Source: Omphiscola glabra
Lineage: Eukaryota > Mollusca > Gastropoda > Lymnaeidae
Direction of reading: 5' to 3'
NCBI GenBank assembly: GCA_964017045.1
Contig: OZ024809.1
Span: 11,600,307-11,664,306 of the forward strand
DNA: 64,000 bases
The notes under the pieces were generated by a model that ran no database searches, was not told the DNA's origin, and saw only the letters and a program-made list of their open reading frames with translations. This document shows positions 44,173-54,410 of the stretch, in pieces. The position numbers and the translations under genes were made by a program. How positions within the stretch are numbered: the first letter of the stretch is position 1; each line of letters starts with the position of its first letter.

Positions 44173-44371
44173 CAGCGGTTCTCAACCTGTGGGTCGCGAC
44201 CCCTTGTGGGTGTCGAACGACCCTTTCCCAGGGGTCGCGTAAGACCATCGGAAAAAAACATATACTATAAAAGTATGACGTACTAAAGAAAATAGTTTTG
44301 TGGTTGGGGGTCGCCACAACATAAAGAAATGTATTAAAGGGTCGCGCCATTAAAAAGTTTGAGAACCACTT
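44173..44371 (-). mobile_element. SPIN-like hAT MITE, copy 3
   Basis: It begins CAGCGGTTCTCAACCTGTGG and ends GTTTGAGAACCACTT, the last base changed from G. TTCTACGT flanks both sides (44165-44172 and 44372-44379), a perfect 8-bp target duplication. Same orientation as copy 2. It is 199 bp, with the A-rich centre longer than in copy 2. Confidence 0.92.
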
Positions 44372-45094
44372 TTCTACGTACTTACAGACTCCAGAAGCTT
44401 AGCAATATCCGATGAGTTGGCGAGGCATCGAATTTCCCGAATTAAAATTCAAGTTTCCATCAAAAAAAAATTGTAATGAATATTTTGATGTATCCAGCTC
44501 GTTTGCGCGTCTACATTTTTTTATAAATTCACATTGATATGATTTTTTCACCCTCTTTCTTTGTATTGTTTTTCATTAAGCTCTTACTAGGCACCTCCAG
44601 CCCTCGCCATTCCTCCCCCCTGTTGATATGTGACGGTGTTGAGTGTCCATCCCCCTTCTCCCCGGTCTGATGTCTTAAAGCCTCACGATAGGGTGATCGA
44701 GAACACGGGACAATTATTGAGGATCGAATATCCCCCCCCCCCTTTTTTTCGTCAACGTTCCTTCCCTCCCGGTGTGAGAGTAAAATAGACGCCATTGTCT
44801 CGCGGGGGCAGAGACATCAAAGGAGGGGAGATTACCGGTGGAATGGAAGTTGTCTGTCTCGACGCCGACACCCTTGTTGACTATTATCTGACAGATACCT
44901 ACTTCTCGCCGATGGTAATAGTGTTGTGCCCAACATTTGTTCTACACGGGGCAACCAAAAAGAATAAGAAAAAAAATATATTTGAAGACCTGGTTATAAT
45001 CAGCACGGAAAATATTTTCATTGAACTGAAACTCCAAAAATGTCTTCCGGCGTTGGGTAACTGTGGGCAGTTCAGATGTGTGTAATGCAATCGT
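44372..45094. other. No gene seen
   Basis: AT-rich, with a C-run joined to a T-run at 44731-44748. Open frames at 44795-45085 have no recognised domain. Confidence 0.5.
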
Positions 45095-45117
45095 TTCATG
45101 TGCTGATCATCATCAAT

Positions 45118-45200
45118 GGTACTACAGCCCGAGTGCGGCTCTGGCCTGCTCCACCACATCCTTCCATTCAGACCAAGCCATGGCTTTTTTGTATCCATGC
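45118..45200 (-). mobile_element. LINE ORF2 C-terminal tip
   Basis: The minus strand reads WSEWKDVVEQARAALGL and a stop (TAG, 45124-45122), followed on the 3' side by TACCATTGATGATGATCAGC. WKDVVEQARAxxGL at the end of the frame plus a GATGATG tail is a recurring LINE terminus in molluscs and other invertebrates, and the same terminus is amplified at 57853-58205. Upstream coding is absent. Confidence 0.75.
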
Positions 45201-45319
45201 ACGGACACCCAGCGGATGTAAATCCTTCTCTACGTCATCAATTCGATGTTGCATGTAATCGCTTTGGTTATTTTTGTGTGTGTATGTTCTGTTGTGTGTA
45301 TTAAACATTATGTGCATGA

Positions 45320-45393
45320 TATATGGGGTGAGGGGCACACGAATTTTAGAAAGGCTTAAGTTGGGCATGGCACAAAAATGATTGGGAAACACT
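45320..45393 (-). mobile_element. hAT MITE end fragment
   Basis: Read on minus from 45393, CAGTGTTTCCCAATCATTTT, then GTGCCATGCCCAAC resembles common hAT ends (CAGTGTTTCCCAACC). The opposite end is not found. Confidence 0.55.
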
Positions 45394-45394
45394 G

Positions 45395-45525
45395 GTTTAG
45401 ATCAATAGTAGAAGACCATTGAGACTCGACACCACCAACGGTTTAGACCAATTGTAGAAGACCATTGAGACTGGAACCACCCATTGTTGAGACCACTTGT
45501 AGACTACCATTGAGGCTGAACACTA
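45395..45525. repeat. 46-bp repeat, about 2.8 copies
   Basis: The core GTAGAAGACCATTGAGACT recurs three times (the third copy diverged). It begins at the end of the hAT fragment. Confidence 0.88.
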
Positions 45526-45599
45526 CAGCTGACCCCTAAATTGAGGTCGTGTTGTCCGTCGACAGTCCGCAATATTATTAAAAGCAGGAAGGAAAACAT

Positions 45600-46187
45600 G
45601 GAAAAATATCTCGTGACAGTGTCAGTATTGAGAACCTTGTGATGATAATGAAAATATATTGTGACATTGTCGGTACTGAGAACTTGGTGGTTACAATGAA
45701 AATATCTCGTGACATTGTCGGTACTGAGAACCTGGTGGTTACAATGAAAATATCTCGTGACATTGTCGGTACTGAGGACCTGGTGGTTACAATGAAACTA
45801 TCTCGTGACATTGTCGTTACTGAGAACCTGGTGGTTACAATGAAAATATCTCGTGACATTGTCGGTACTGAGGACCTGGTGGTTACAATGAAACTATCTC
45901 GTGACATTGTCGGTACTGAGAACCTGGTGGTTACAATGAAAATATCTCGTGACATTGTCGGTACTGAGGACCTGGTGGTTACAATGAAACTATCTCGTGA
46001 CATTGTCGGTACTGAGAACCTGGTGGTTACAATGAAAATATCTCGTGACATTGTCGGTACTGAGAACCTGGTGGTTACAATGAAACTATCTCGTGACATT
46101 ATCGGTACTGAGAACCTGGTGGTTACAATGAAACTATCTCGTGACATTGTCGGTACTGAGAACCTGGTGGTTACAATGAAAATGTAA
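45600..46187. repeat. 48-bp minisatellite with a 96-bp higher-order period, about 12 copies
   Basis: The unit begins GTGACATTGTCGGTACTGAG and ends TGGTTACAATGAAAATATCTC. Units 3 to 8 alternate GAGGACC...AAACTATC with GAGAACC...AAAATATC. It is open on both strands for about 180-214 codons because 48 is a multiple of three. Confidence 0.97.
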
Positions 46188-46325
46188 TCTGGCATAAAAA
46201 CGCGCCTTGTGGCAGTGGGCAAATTGTCTCGTCAAAACGGTAACCATAAATGGCGTAGGCTTTAGGACATCAGCAAACACGACAGTGTATATACGGTATT
46301 ACTGCTTGTCAATTAATTGAACATG

Positions 46326-46362
46326 TCAATGACATGTCAGTGACATGTCAGTGACACAAACC
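46326..46362. repeat. 12-bp palindromic repeat, 3 copies
   Basis: TGACATGTCA, a perfect palindrome, recurs at 12-bp spacing (46328-46361). Confidence 0.93.
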
Positions 46363-46420
46363 TATGAAGGAAAGAATATACATAAATCAATCAATAAGAA
46401 AGCTTATGCCTTCCGTTGAC

Positions 46421-46640
46421 ATGGCGGGTTGTCTGGCTGGTGGGTTGCCTGGCTGGCGGGTTGTCTGGCTGGTGGGTTGCCTGGCTGGTGGGTTGCCTGG
46501 CTGGTGGGTTGCCTGGCTGGTGGGTTGCCTGGCTGGTGGGTTGCCTGGCTGGTGGGTTGTCTGGCTGGTGGGTTGCCTGGCTGGTGGGTTGTCTGGCTGG
46601 TGGGTTGCCTGTGGCTGGTGGGTTGCCTGGCTGGAGGGTT
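46421..46640. repeat. 16-bp G-rich minisatellite, about 13 copies
   Basis: The unit is GGTGGGTTGCCTGGCT with GTCTGGCT variants. Tryptophan/glycine or proline/glutamine reading frames arise on the two strands. Confidence 0.97.
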
Positions 46641-47328
46641 GACTGGCTTTGTATCGCCAGATTTATTTCTATTGAATACACTCAGGATGTTTGTAATACA
46701 TTCATACAATGACAGGAAAATGGAGCATATACCAGACAATACCATCTTCAAATTCACATGTTTATTTTATGACACAGTCGGTGAGACAAATGACATGCTA
46801 GCAGCGTCAGGGTTTACATATTGTTCACCGCACTGACCCCGCCTCTATTTGACCTTCGGTAGTACCATTTTTGTTGCAAGGGCTTCGTTTCGCGCATCTT
46901 TTACATTTTTGACTCCTTCATGGATCGGTGTTCAGCGATGATCTCCCATTCGTTGATTTCTATGTTGCCTGCCCTCGAGCTCCTTTCGCAAACGTTCCAA
47001 AAATCGCAAGACACAGCCGTCCAATTAGTCGTGTCCCTTTCTGCCAAGTCTCCACACGACAGCTTGTAGATAAATAGATGGAAAAACAATGCATCTCTCA
47101 AGTTTCAAAACTCTATCAACAAATCTGGGTATTTTTCAATTTTCTTAAATTTCAAAATTTTCAATCAAAACTCACCCAACGACGTCCAAACGTTCATGGT
47201 CCAGTGATTCCTGGCGTCTAAATTTAAAAAAAAAAAAAACCTAGCAGAAAGTTCCCTCCGACTTGTTAATATATTATATTCTGTGTTATTGTGTTTTTTT
47301 CCTCTTTTTATTTGTTAGGGGTCGTTAG
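46641..47328. other. No gene seen
   Basis: The minus-strand frame 46901-47101 is GC-balanced but has no recognised family. AT-rich at the right. Confidence 0.5.
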
Positions 47329-47802
47329 CAAATTACGTCACGCTCAAAAAAAAAGGGGGGGGGGTGGGCGGGGCTCGAGATTTTGTGACAATTTTTTTTA
47401 AATCTTAAATTTTCGAATTTTAAAAAAACATTAATGTGAAATCCAAATTGATTCAGGTGTAATAAGTACCGGGAAACTCAGTCGCGCACACCTTCTGCGC
47501 ATATCGAAAAATGAAGTAAAACTGTTGTGGCAACTTTACATTCGGCTTGGGGAGGTTTTCGTTGTTTTGTATTTTAAGTCACAGTTTTCTAATAATACTA
47601 CATCTTACTCCATTGTGGGAAAATGTTAAAAAATATAATAAAATCTTAATTTAGTTATGAACATTTTATGTATGTTTTGAAATTTTTAGGTGTGACGTGA
47701 CACTAAGGGGGAGGGGTAAATAGTTTGTGACACTTTGTGATAGGGGCGAGGGGGGGGGCTCAGAAATTGTCATTTTTGAGGTGACGTAATTCGCGACGAC
47801 CC
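47329..47802. mobile_element. MITE with ~20-bp inverted ends (GGGTCGTTAGCAAATTACGT)
   Basis: The left end GGGTCGTTAGCAAATTACGT continues TCACGC. The right end, reverse complemented, reads GGGTCGTCGCGAATTACGTC. About 17 of 20 bases match. Flanks TTTGTTAG and TTTATTAT share six of eight bases. The body (474 bp) has two subterminal G-runs, GTGACA motifs and an AT-rich centre, and no coding. The superfamily is not certain. Confidence 0.75.
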
Positions 47803-49137
47803 TTTATTATGTTCTTATCAGACTGCTAGTTAATTTATTTATTTATTTCATCTTGTCTCCAGGAAGAAAACTAGTTCATGTCATTTGACCCGTGATCCAG
47901 ACAAAACGAGACCTTTCAGTTTTATTTCGCATCCCCCCCCCCCCCCCAGCATCACCACCACCAAACCCCCACTCATCCCCCATTGTCTGTTCGACGCTCC
48001 TAAACGAGCACTCCCCTTCACGTGTGAATATAAATTATTATTATTTTCCCATCTTCGGGGGGTTCAATCATAGCTTACCCCACTCCAGCTCTCCACAACT
48101 CCCCCTTCCTCCGTGCTCTCCAAGAATCCTAATTTCCCCCCTCGTCCCCGCCTCATTATTTATCAAAATCCCATCCTTCATCGAGCGCTACCCGGGGTAC
48201 CGAGGGGAAGAAAGGCCTGTCCCCTCAAAGTTTGGGCAGGTGAGTGCGTAGGTTCCCCCCTTAGGCCCCAGGGGTCAGGGGGGGGCAGGACGGAACAATC
48301 TTCATCACACCGGTAATGCCGGGGACTGACGTTAATTACCGGCACTGGCAGACCGGCCATTGTGTCCCTGGTGAAAGAAGTCGTTCAGGCGTGGGACGCG
48401 ATCTCGGCCAAGGGTTACCTCCTCCTCCTCCTCCTTCACCCTGCCTGTCCCCACTCTTCCCTCTTCTCACCGTTTTGACGTTCCTAAGAAAAGGTATTTG
48501 GGGGGGGGGCGCTTGTGGGGGGGGGGGGTTGGGGGGTTGTTGGACCCCTTCAGGTAATGCTTCCATTTTGTTAAAGTTATTTAAGCGACATTGAAATAGT
48601 CACTGACTATGATCTGAATGTCAAATCAATGTATCAAACCAAAGACACACAGGTAGAAAAATCACAATGAAGAGGCATAAGGAATTCTTTTTTTAAAAAA
48701 AAAGTGTGAGTGGTGCCCAGGGATTGAGGGTATTTTCATCGAGGTTGGGGTTGGGGGGGGGGGGAATCACAATTGTTTTGGTGGCAACAGACAAACACAC
48801 AAAAATTATGCACAAAATTAAATCAACCATTTATTCTATTGACTCTGGTCATTAATTAGAAAAACAGACAGTTTACACGCATGGCTGCATCCAGTCTCGG
48901 TCACTATATCCCAATTCCACCCCTACCCCAACCCCACCGCCGTATACCTCCCACATTGATGTTTTATTCTCATGGTGTATTTTCCCGTCACGTCAAATTT
49001 CAATGTTCAGCCATGCGGGGAAAAAAAAGACATCTTCTTGTGAAAACAAAATATTGACGTATAGAGCACGAGGAAGGACAATTTGGGGGACAAGGGAAGG
49101 AATTAACGAACGTTTTGAGGGAAGAAAATTTCACGAA
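47803..49137. other. No gene seen
   Basis: C-runs (47931-47947), CTCCTCCTC (48418-48436) and G-runs (48498-48528, 48745-48763). GC-balanced part 48180-48410 has short frames on both strands without recognised domains. Confidence 0.5.
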
Positions 49138-49592
49138 ATAGTCTCCCAAACTCTCCCAGCTGGTAAACAGTCTCCCAAATTCTCCTCTCAGCTGGTAAAC
49201 AGTCTCCCAAACTCTCCCAGCTGGTAACAGTCTCCCAAGCTCTCCCAGCTGGTAAATGGTCTCCCAAGCTCTCCCAGCTGGTAAACAGTCTCCCAAGCTC
49301 TCCCAGCTGGTAAACAGTCTCCCAAGCTCTCCCAGCTGGTAAACAGTCTCCCAAGCTCTCCCAGCTGGTAAACAGTCTCCCAAGCTCTCCCAGCTGGTAA
49401 ACGGTCTCCCAAGCTCTCCCAGCTGGTAAACGGTCTCCCAAGCTCTCCCAGCTGGTAAACAGTCTCCCAAGCTCTCCCAGCTGGTAAACAGTCTCCCAAG
49501 CTCTCCCAGCTGGTAAACAGTCTCCCAAGCTCTCCCAGCTGGTAAACAGTCTCCCAAGCTCTCCCAGCTGGTAAACAGTCTCCCAAGCTCTC
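49138..49592. repeat. 29-bp minisatellite, about 15.5 copies
   Basis: The unit is AGCTCTCCCAGCTGGTAAAC followed by AGTCTCCCA; the first copies have AATTCTCC or AACTCTCC. It contains CCAGCTGG, a perfect palindrome. 29 is not a multiple of three, yet it lacks stops on the minus strand, giving a spurious 220-codon frame. Confidence 0.97.
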
Positions 49593-49682
49593 TTAGCTGT
49601 GTGGACTTGCTAGACAGGTTCTGTTGTCTATACACGCCGTCCTTGCTGTTCTTGGTATCCAAACTGTTTTAAAACACAAACT

Positions 49683-49740
49683 GTCCTGGCTGTCCTAGCT
49701 GTCCTAGCTGTCATAGCTGTCCTGGCTGTCCTGGCCGTTC
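49683..49740. repeat. 9/10-bp repeat GTCCTAGCT
   Basis: About six copies of CTGTCCTGG or CTGTCCTAG. Confidence 0.9.
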
Positions 49741-49894
49741 AGATTAGACCAGCATTGACGCCCCAATTATTAGACTAGCATTGACGCCCCATTAACCAAT
49801 CAATATTGACACCATGGACATAAAATAATATTAATTTGTATAGCGTGCAAATGTTTTGGTACAGCAAACTGCTTCTCTCGACATGGATAGGGTT

Positions 49895-50065
49895 GTCCCC
49901 TTATTTTCTAGGGACGTCCCCTGACTCTCTAGGAATGTCCCCTTATTTTATATGGTTGTCCCTTTGTTTTCTAGGATGTCCCCTTATTTTCTACGGAATT
50001 CCCCTGATTCTCTCGTGATGTCCTCTTACTCTCTACGGATGTCCCCTTATTCTCTATAGTAAAAT
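49895..50065. repeat. ~20-23-bp degenerate minisatellite
   Basis: Variants of GTCCCCTTATTTTCTAGG recur about eight times with length changes. Confidence 0.88.
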
Positions 50066-50861
50066 TGACCATTCTTCTCGATGTATGTCTCCTGTTTCTA
50101 GGGATTGCCCCCCCCCCTCTTTTAACTTTTTTTGCGAGTCATGAACAGATGGTTTTTTAAACTCAAGACGCAGTCTTCTAAGTCAAGATACATATCACAC
50201 ACATGATACTGTGAAAAGACGTATCCGAGCTTATCATAACGCCAGCTTATCTTTAAAAAAAAAAAAAAAAACGCGTCGATAAACGCGTGGACATTTTGGC
50301 ATTGCGGGCAGGTCTCCTCAAATTCAGAACTCAGATCGCAGACGTGAGATTAGCCACCGTCACGGTGCGTGAATACGGAAGATATTTTGAACATATAGTT
50401 TGTGAACGTTGTGCTTTTTTTGGGGCTGTTGTCGGAGTTGGATCATGTCATAACTTGCTGATGAGCATACGGTTTTGGGGGTTGGTGGTGTGGAGTGGGG
50501 GCAGGGGGAGACACGGAGTTCTCTGCATCGTAAGACACCGACAATGACGTCAGAACTGGAAACAAAACCAAAATATAAAAAAAAAAGGTTGGTCACGGAA
50601 AGGTTGAGGCGCAGACCTCATTACGGTTGGGGGATCTCGGGTGACACGGAGAACTGGTGAGATCACGCGTGAATGAGCATGGCCGTTGTCCACGCTTGAC
50701 TGGAGACCGTGTAGATATAAAGTCTCCCAGAGTGGGAGCTTAACACAGGGGCGTTTATTGGGCGTGGTTGGCTGGTTGCCACCCCCAACCCCCGATTATA
50801 TACAGCGATATCATCGGATATAGTCTCAATCGGAAATCTCTTCATTAATCAGTCTTATTAA
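50066..50861. other. No gene seen
   Basis: Includes an A-run (50255-50270) and GC-balanced unique sequence (50280-50680) without recognised coding. Confidence 0.5.
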
Positions 50862-50965
50862 TTTAAATACAACTTTCAAATATTTCAAATACAACTTTCA
50901 TATATTTCAAATACAACTTTTAAATATTTTAAATTTCTCTTTCATATATGAGAAACACAACTTTT
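50862..50965. repeat. ~23-bp repeat (TTTCAAATACAACTTT), about 4 copies
   Basis: Short AT-rich units with substitutions. Confidence 0.85.
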
Positions 50966-51344
50966 TATGTACTTACCACTTACTGATATAAATATATTTG
51001 TGTTGATATATCTACAAACTGTACTGAAAGGGGTACAGCTGTACTAAATCTCTACGTGACAGCGCACGTGACTTGTGGGCCATTATTTTTAGCTGGAAAG
51101 CTAGCACGCAAGTAGGGCACATTGGCTTCGGAGTCCTGGTTGGTTTTTCTTGGAGGTCGTTCTGATTTTGCGCACCTTAAATTTTCTTTGGTCTCTGTAG
51201 CGCTAAATAAAGATGTATAAATATGGACGCAAATCACTGGGGATATCATTTGTGTTTTGGTAACCAAAAGCGGGGAATAAATCATAACAATACTTACTCC
51301 AATACCCCCCCCCCCTTTCTTTACTGATTCCTATCAAACATAAC
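50966..51344. other. No gene seen
   Basis: Mixed sequence ending in a C-run at 51306-51315. Confidence 0.5.
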
Positions 51345-51905
51345 CGCATACCGCCTACTAACTCAACCATAATCCCTCATACACCATAACTAACCCAACC
51401 CTCTAAACCCTAACTAAATGAACCCCAGCCCCCATAAATCCCTACTAACTCAACCATAATCCCCATAAATCCCTACTAACTCAACCATAATCCCCATAAA
51501 TCCCTACTAACTCAACCATAATTCCCATTAATCCCTACTAACTTAACCATAATCCCCATAAATCCCTACTAACTTAACCATAATTCCCATTAATCCCTAC
51601 TAACTTATCCATAATCCCCATAAATCCCTACTAACTTAACCATAATCCCCATAAATCCCTACTAACTTAACCATAATTCCCATTAATCCTACGAACTCAA
51701 CCCTAACCCCCTTAAACCCTACTACCTAAAGGCCAACCAATAAAATCCCTACAAACACCCCCCCCCCAAGCCCCTAAACCCTTACTAACTCCAAACCCAA
51801 ACCCACTAAAACCCTACTAACTCCATCCCTAAACCCTTACTAACTCCACACCTAAACCCCTAGTAACTCCACCCCAACCACCCCCCCCCCCCCTAAACCC
51901 CTACC
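51345..51905. repeat. ~31-bp minisatellite (CATAAATCCCTACTAACTCA), decaying at both edges
   Basis: Regular copies lie at 51435-51690. ACCCTAACT- and CCCTACTAACTCC-like units on both sides look like old copies or a simpler C-rich seed. C-runs interrupt the right edge. Confidence 0.93.
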
Positions 51906-52488
51906 AACTCAAATCAATGCCAAGAATCTTAAAATTACCGTTTTGTAAAATTATGCAACTAACCAATACGTCGTTCAATGTCGGCGTCCCAAAATGTATG
52001 AACAAGGTGACGCCCATGCTTCTGTGAGTCATGTTATGTCTATTTATAGCCTAAGCCTTAATCTCCGGCCCAGATTCTCTTGTTTGCAACGATATATGAC
52101 ACTAAAACCTTGTAAATAATGCTGTAATAGTGATGTCCGTCTATGAAATTTGTCAATCAGGGAGATACTCTATCCTAGATATTGTGTCCTAGATTCTAAG
52201 GAGATCGTCCATCCTGGAAGGTTGTCCATATAGATTCTAGGGAAACATGTCCATCTCTGAAGGTTGTCCGTGTAGATTCTAGGGAGATTTGTCCATCTAT
52301 GAAAGGTTCTCAATCTGGGGAGGTTGGCTACCTATAGATATTCACTTTTAAAGAGACAAATAAGACTTGCATAACTATACAAGTACTATGCATGCCGATT
52401 GCAGTGTGACGTAGTTGAGACGGTCTGGTGTTTAAAGTCCCCGTCGTTGAGACAGTCAGGTGTTTAAAATGCATCATCCTATCCTATC
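51906..52488. other. No gene seen; a short degenerate repeat at 52195-52330
   Basis: At 52195-52330 TAGATTCTAGGGA and TGTCCAT recur three to four times at about 55-60 bp. The rest is unique. Confidence 0.55.
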
Positions 52489-52575
52489 CATTCTCTCTAT
52501 CTGACGTACTTATTTTGTACAGTCTCTCTATCTGACGGGCTTATTTTGTACATTCTCTCTACCTGACGTGCATCA
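52489..52575. repeat. 31-bp repeat, about 3 copies
   Basis: TCTCTCTATCTGACGTACTT and TATTTTGTACA recur with small changes. Confidence 0.92.
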
Positions 52576-53449
52576 CCTACGTGTGGGCCTCGTTTTGAAA
52601 ATAGAATAACCCAACCCATTTGACTACCCACAGTTCACCCGTAGACCGTCGTGACTTTTCAGGTCTCAGCCATTCACCAGGCGCTGGTGCCTTTGTTGGG
52701 GGAGCGATGGCAGAGTTCGCTAGTTCCCCCCCCCCCTATGCCTTTTGTTTGGCGGATCCTGGGCCACCATGACAATGTGGTCCACTGTTCGGGAGCATCA
52801 ATAAGAGGATGAGTTTAGTTTTATTGGACCGCTGCTACTGGCCGCTGATCTTATGCGTAGGGCAATGTCGCCGTCCGGAGCGAGGAACCAAAAGCTGAAA
52901 TTAGGACGATGAAAAGCGCAATTCGGTCGTTTCGGCGCCGACAAAGGGAATGTGTTCAACACAATTCACCGGAGCCCGACAATCAACGTGAATATTAGCT
53001 GGCGGATTAACTGTTCCGAGTGATATCTTTGACCTCCGCGAGGATCGGACAGTTGCGGTCACCGGACGGTTGCTGACGCCTGCGGCCAAAGTCCGGCAAT
53101 GTTCCGCAACGAGGTGTTGTATTTGGAGTTGAGGAGTTAGTTCAATGTTTTACCCCGAGTCGTAAAAGGCCCTCAAACATAGACGCTTGCTGTCAGATGG
53201 GGTGGAAATGATGTCATTGGTCACAGATGACGTCAGTCTCCCGGGTCAAGGTGTCGGGGTAGCTAGCTGTGTTAGTCCTCTTTAAATTTATAACCAGCGA
53301 TGACCAGTGGGTCGAGTGGTCAGTCTCCGTGTGTCTAACAAGATTTAATGATTTTTATGACGAGTTTTTTTTTTTTGGGGGGGGGGGGGGTTATATAATT
53401 CTATTCGTTTCAACACAGTACTCATGAAAATAGCAAGAAGAAGAGGACT
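52576..53449. other. No gene seen
   Basis: GC-balanced 52620-53150 has no recognised coding. GGGTCGAGTGGTCAGTCTCC at 53309-53328 loosely resembles a tRNA A box, but no B box follows. Then a T-run and G-run (53366-53390). Confidence 0.5.
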
Positions 53450-53760
53450 CGAGTAGAGTACATAGCTTGTACACACTAGGTACATAATAGACAGAGCTTG
53501 TTCCTAAGTACACGCTGGAAGGAGCTACAGCTATAGATATACTCTAGATAGAGCTTGCACAACTATATAAACACTTCACAGTGCTTGAACAACATTAGGT
53601 ACACACTGGAAGGAGCTGGTACCATTAGGTACACACACTGGAGAAACTGGCACACCTATACCCACACTGTATAGAACAGAGCCTGCACAGCTATGTACGC
53701 ATTGTATAGAACAGAGCGTGCACAAAGATGTACACACTGTATAGAACAAAGCTTGTACAC
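53450..53760. repeat. Degenerate repeat of AGCTTGTACACA type
   Basis: Variants of ATAGAACAGAGCTTGCACA and TAGGTACACACTGGAAGGAG recur without strict period. Confidence 0.7.
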
Positions 53761-53887
53761 AGTGGTATTTAGAAATGAAATGTACACAAAGTCAATGTTA
53801 AGTCAAACTCAGTCGGCATTTTCATCGCTACATATTTCGTTCACACTTTCGTCAGCTCACGACACTGTGTATGTTTGCCTTCCTTTA

Positions 53888-53955
53888 TGATTTCCTACCA
53901 TTATGTTTTCCTACCAGTATGTTTCCCTACCAGTATGTTTTCCAACCAGTGTCAT
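53888..53955. repeat. ~17-bp repeat (TTTCCTACCAGTATG), about 4 copies
   Basis: Four variants in tandem. Confidence 0.9.
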
Positions 53956-54410
53956 GTTCCATCACCGTTATTTCCATTATACGGGTAGGTTCTCTGCTGA
54001 CCGCAAGGTTTCCAATAAACCACGCCTTGCTGAACTCTACGACGAGCGAAATCTCGTGTCGGCCATAAACTTCACGTGCTGTCCAGCGTGTCGTGGCATC
54101 GGGAACACGAGAAGGTGCTAGAACACTGACCGGTTCATAAAATTCATTACCTGGCGTTGGGTGCGTTGTGCGGGGGGGGGGGGGGGGAGTGGGTGTTGTG
54201 CGGAGTTGACGTTTGCAGGGGGATTGATGGTGGTTTAAATCTGAGGTTGTTGGGTATCGGTGGGTGTCATAGTGTCTTAAGTTACCATAACAGCAGACTT
54301 CGTCCAGTTGAAACCTGTTCCTGGTGTGGGAACAACTGGTGCGGGAACAACTGGTGCATGGTCATGTGACATCAGTTGAAGCTGACATTCAAACAGAACG
54401 TTATAATAAT
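53956..54410. other. No gene seen; short 17-bp duplication at 54320-54360
   Basis: Unique sequence, a G-run at 54171-54187, and two and a half copies of GGGAACAACTGGTG near 54325-54360. Confidence 0.55.

Noticed and set aside
45578..46222. 214-codon minus-strand frame
   Set aside because: It is a 16-residue repeat from the 48-bp array, with the plus strand open as well.
46901..47101. Possible coding exon on minus strand
   Set aside because: Composition is balanced, but no domain, splice context or homologous motif can be recognised.
48316..48594. GC-richer frame near 48.3-48.6 kb as a gene start
   Set aside because: It is dominated by CTC-repeats and G-runs, and the opposite strand is equally open.
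49000..49662. 220-codon minus-strand frame with repeated LGELGRLFTSW
   Set aside because: The unit is 29 bp and merely lacks stops, so the peptide cycles through three frames every 87 bp. Several frames overlap.
51345..51905. Interstitial telomere-like repeat (CCCTAA)
   Set aside because: CCCTACTAACTC and ACCCTAACC strings occur, but there is no run of TTAGGG/CCCTAA units.
53305..53345. tRNA-like A box (GTCGAGTGGTCAG)
   Set aside because: No B box, anticodon arm or terminator could be matched.
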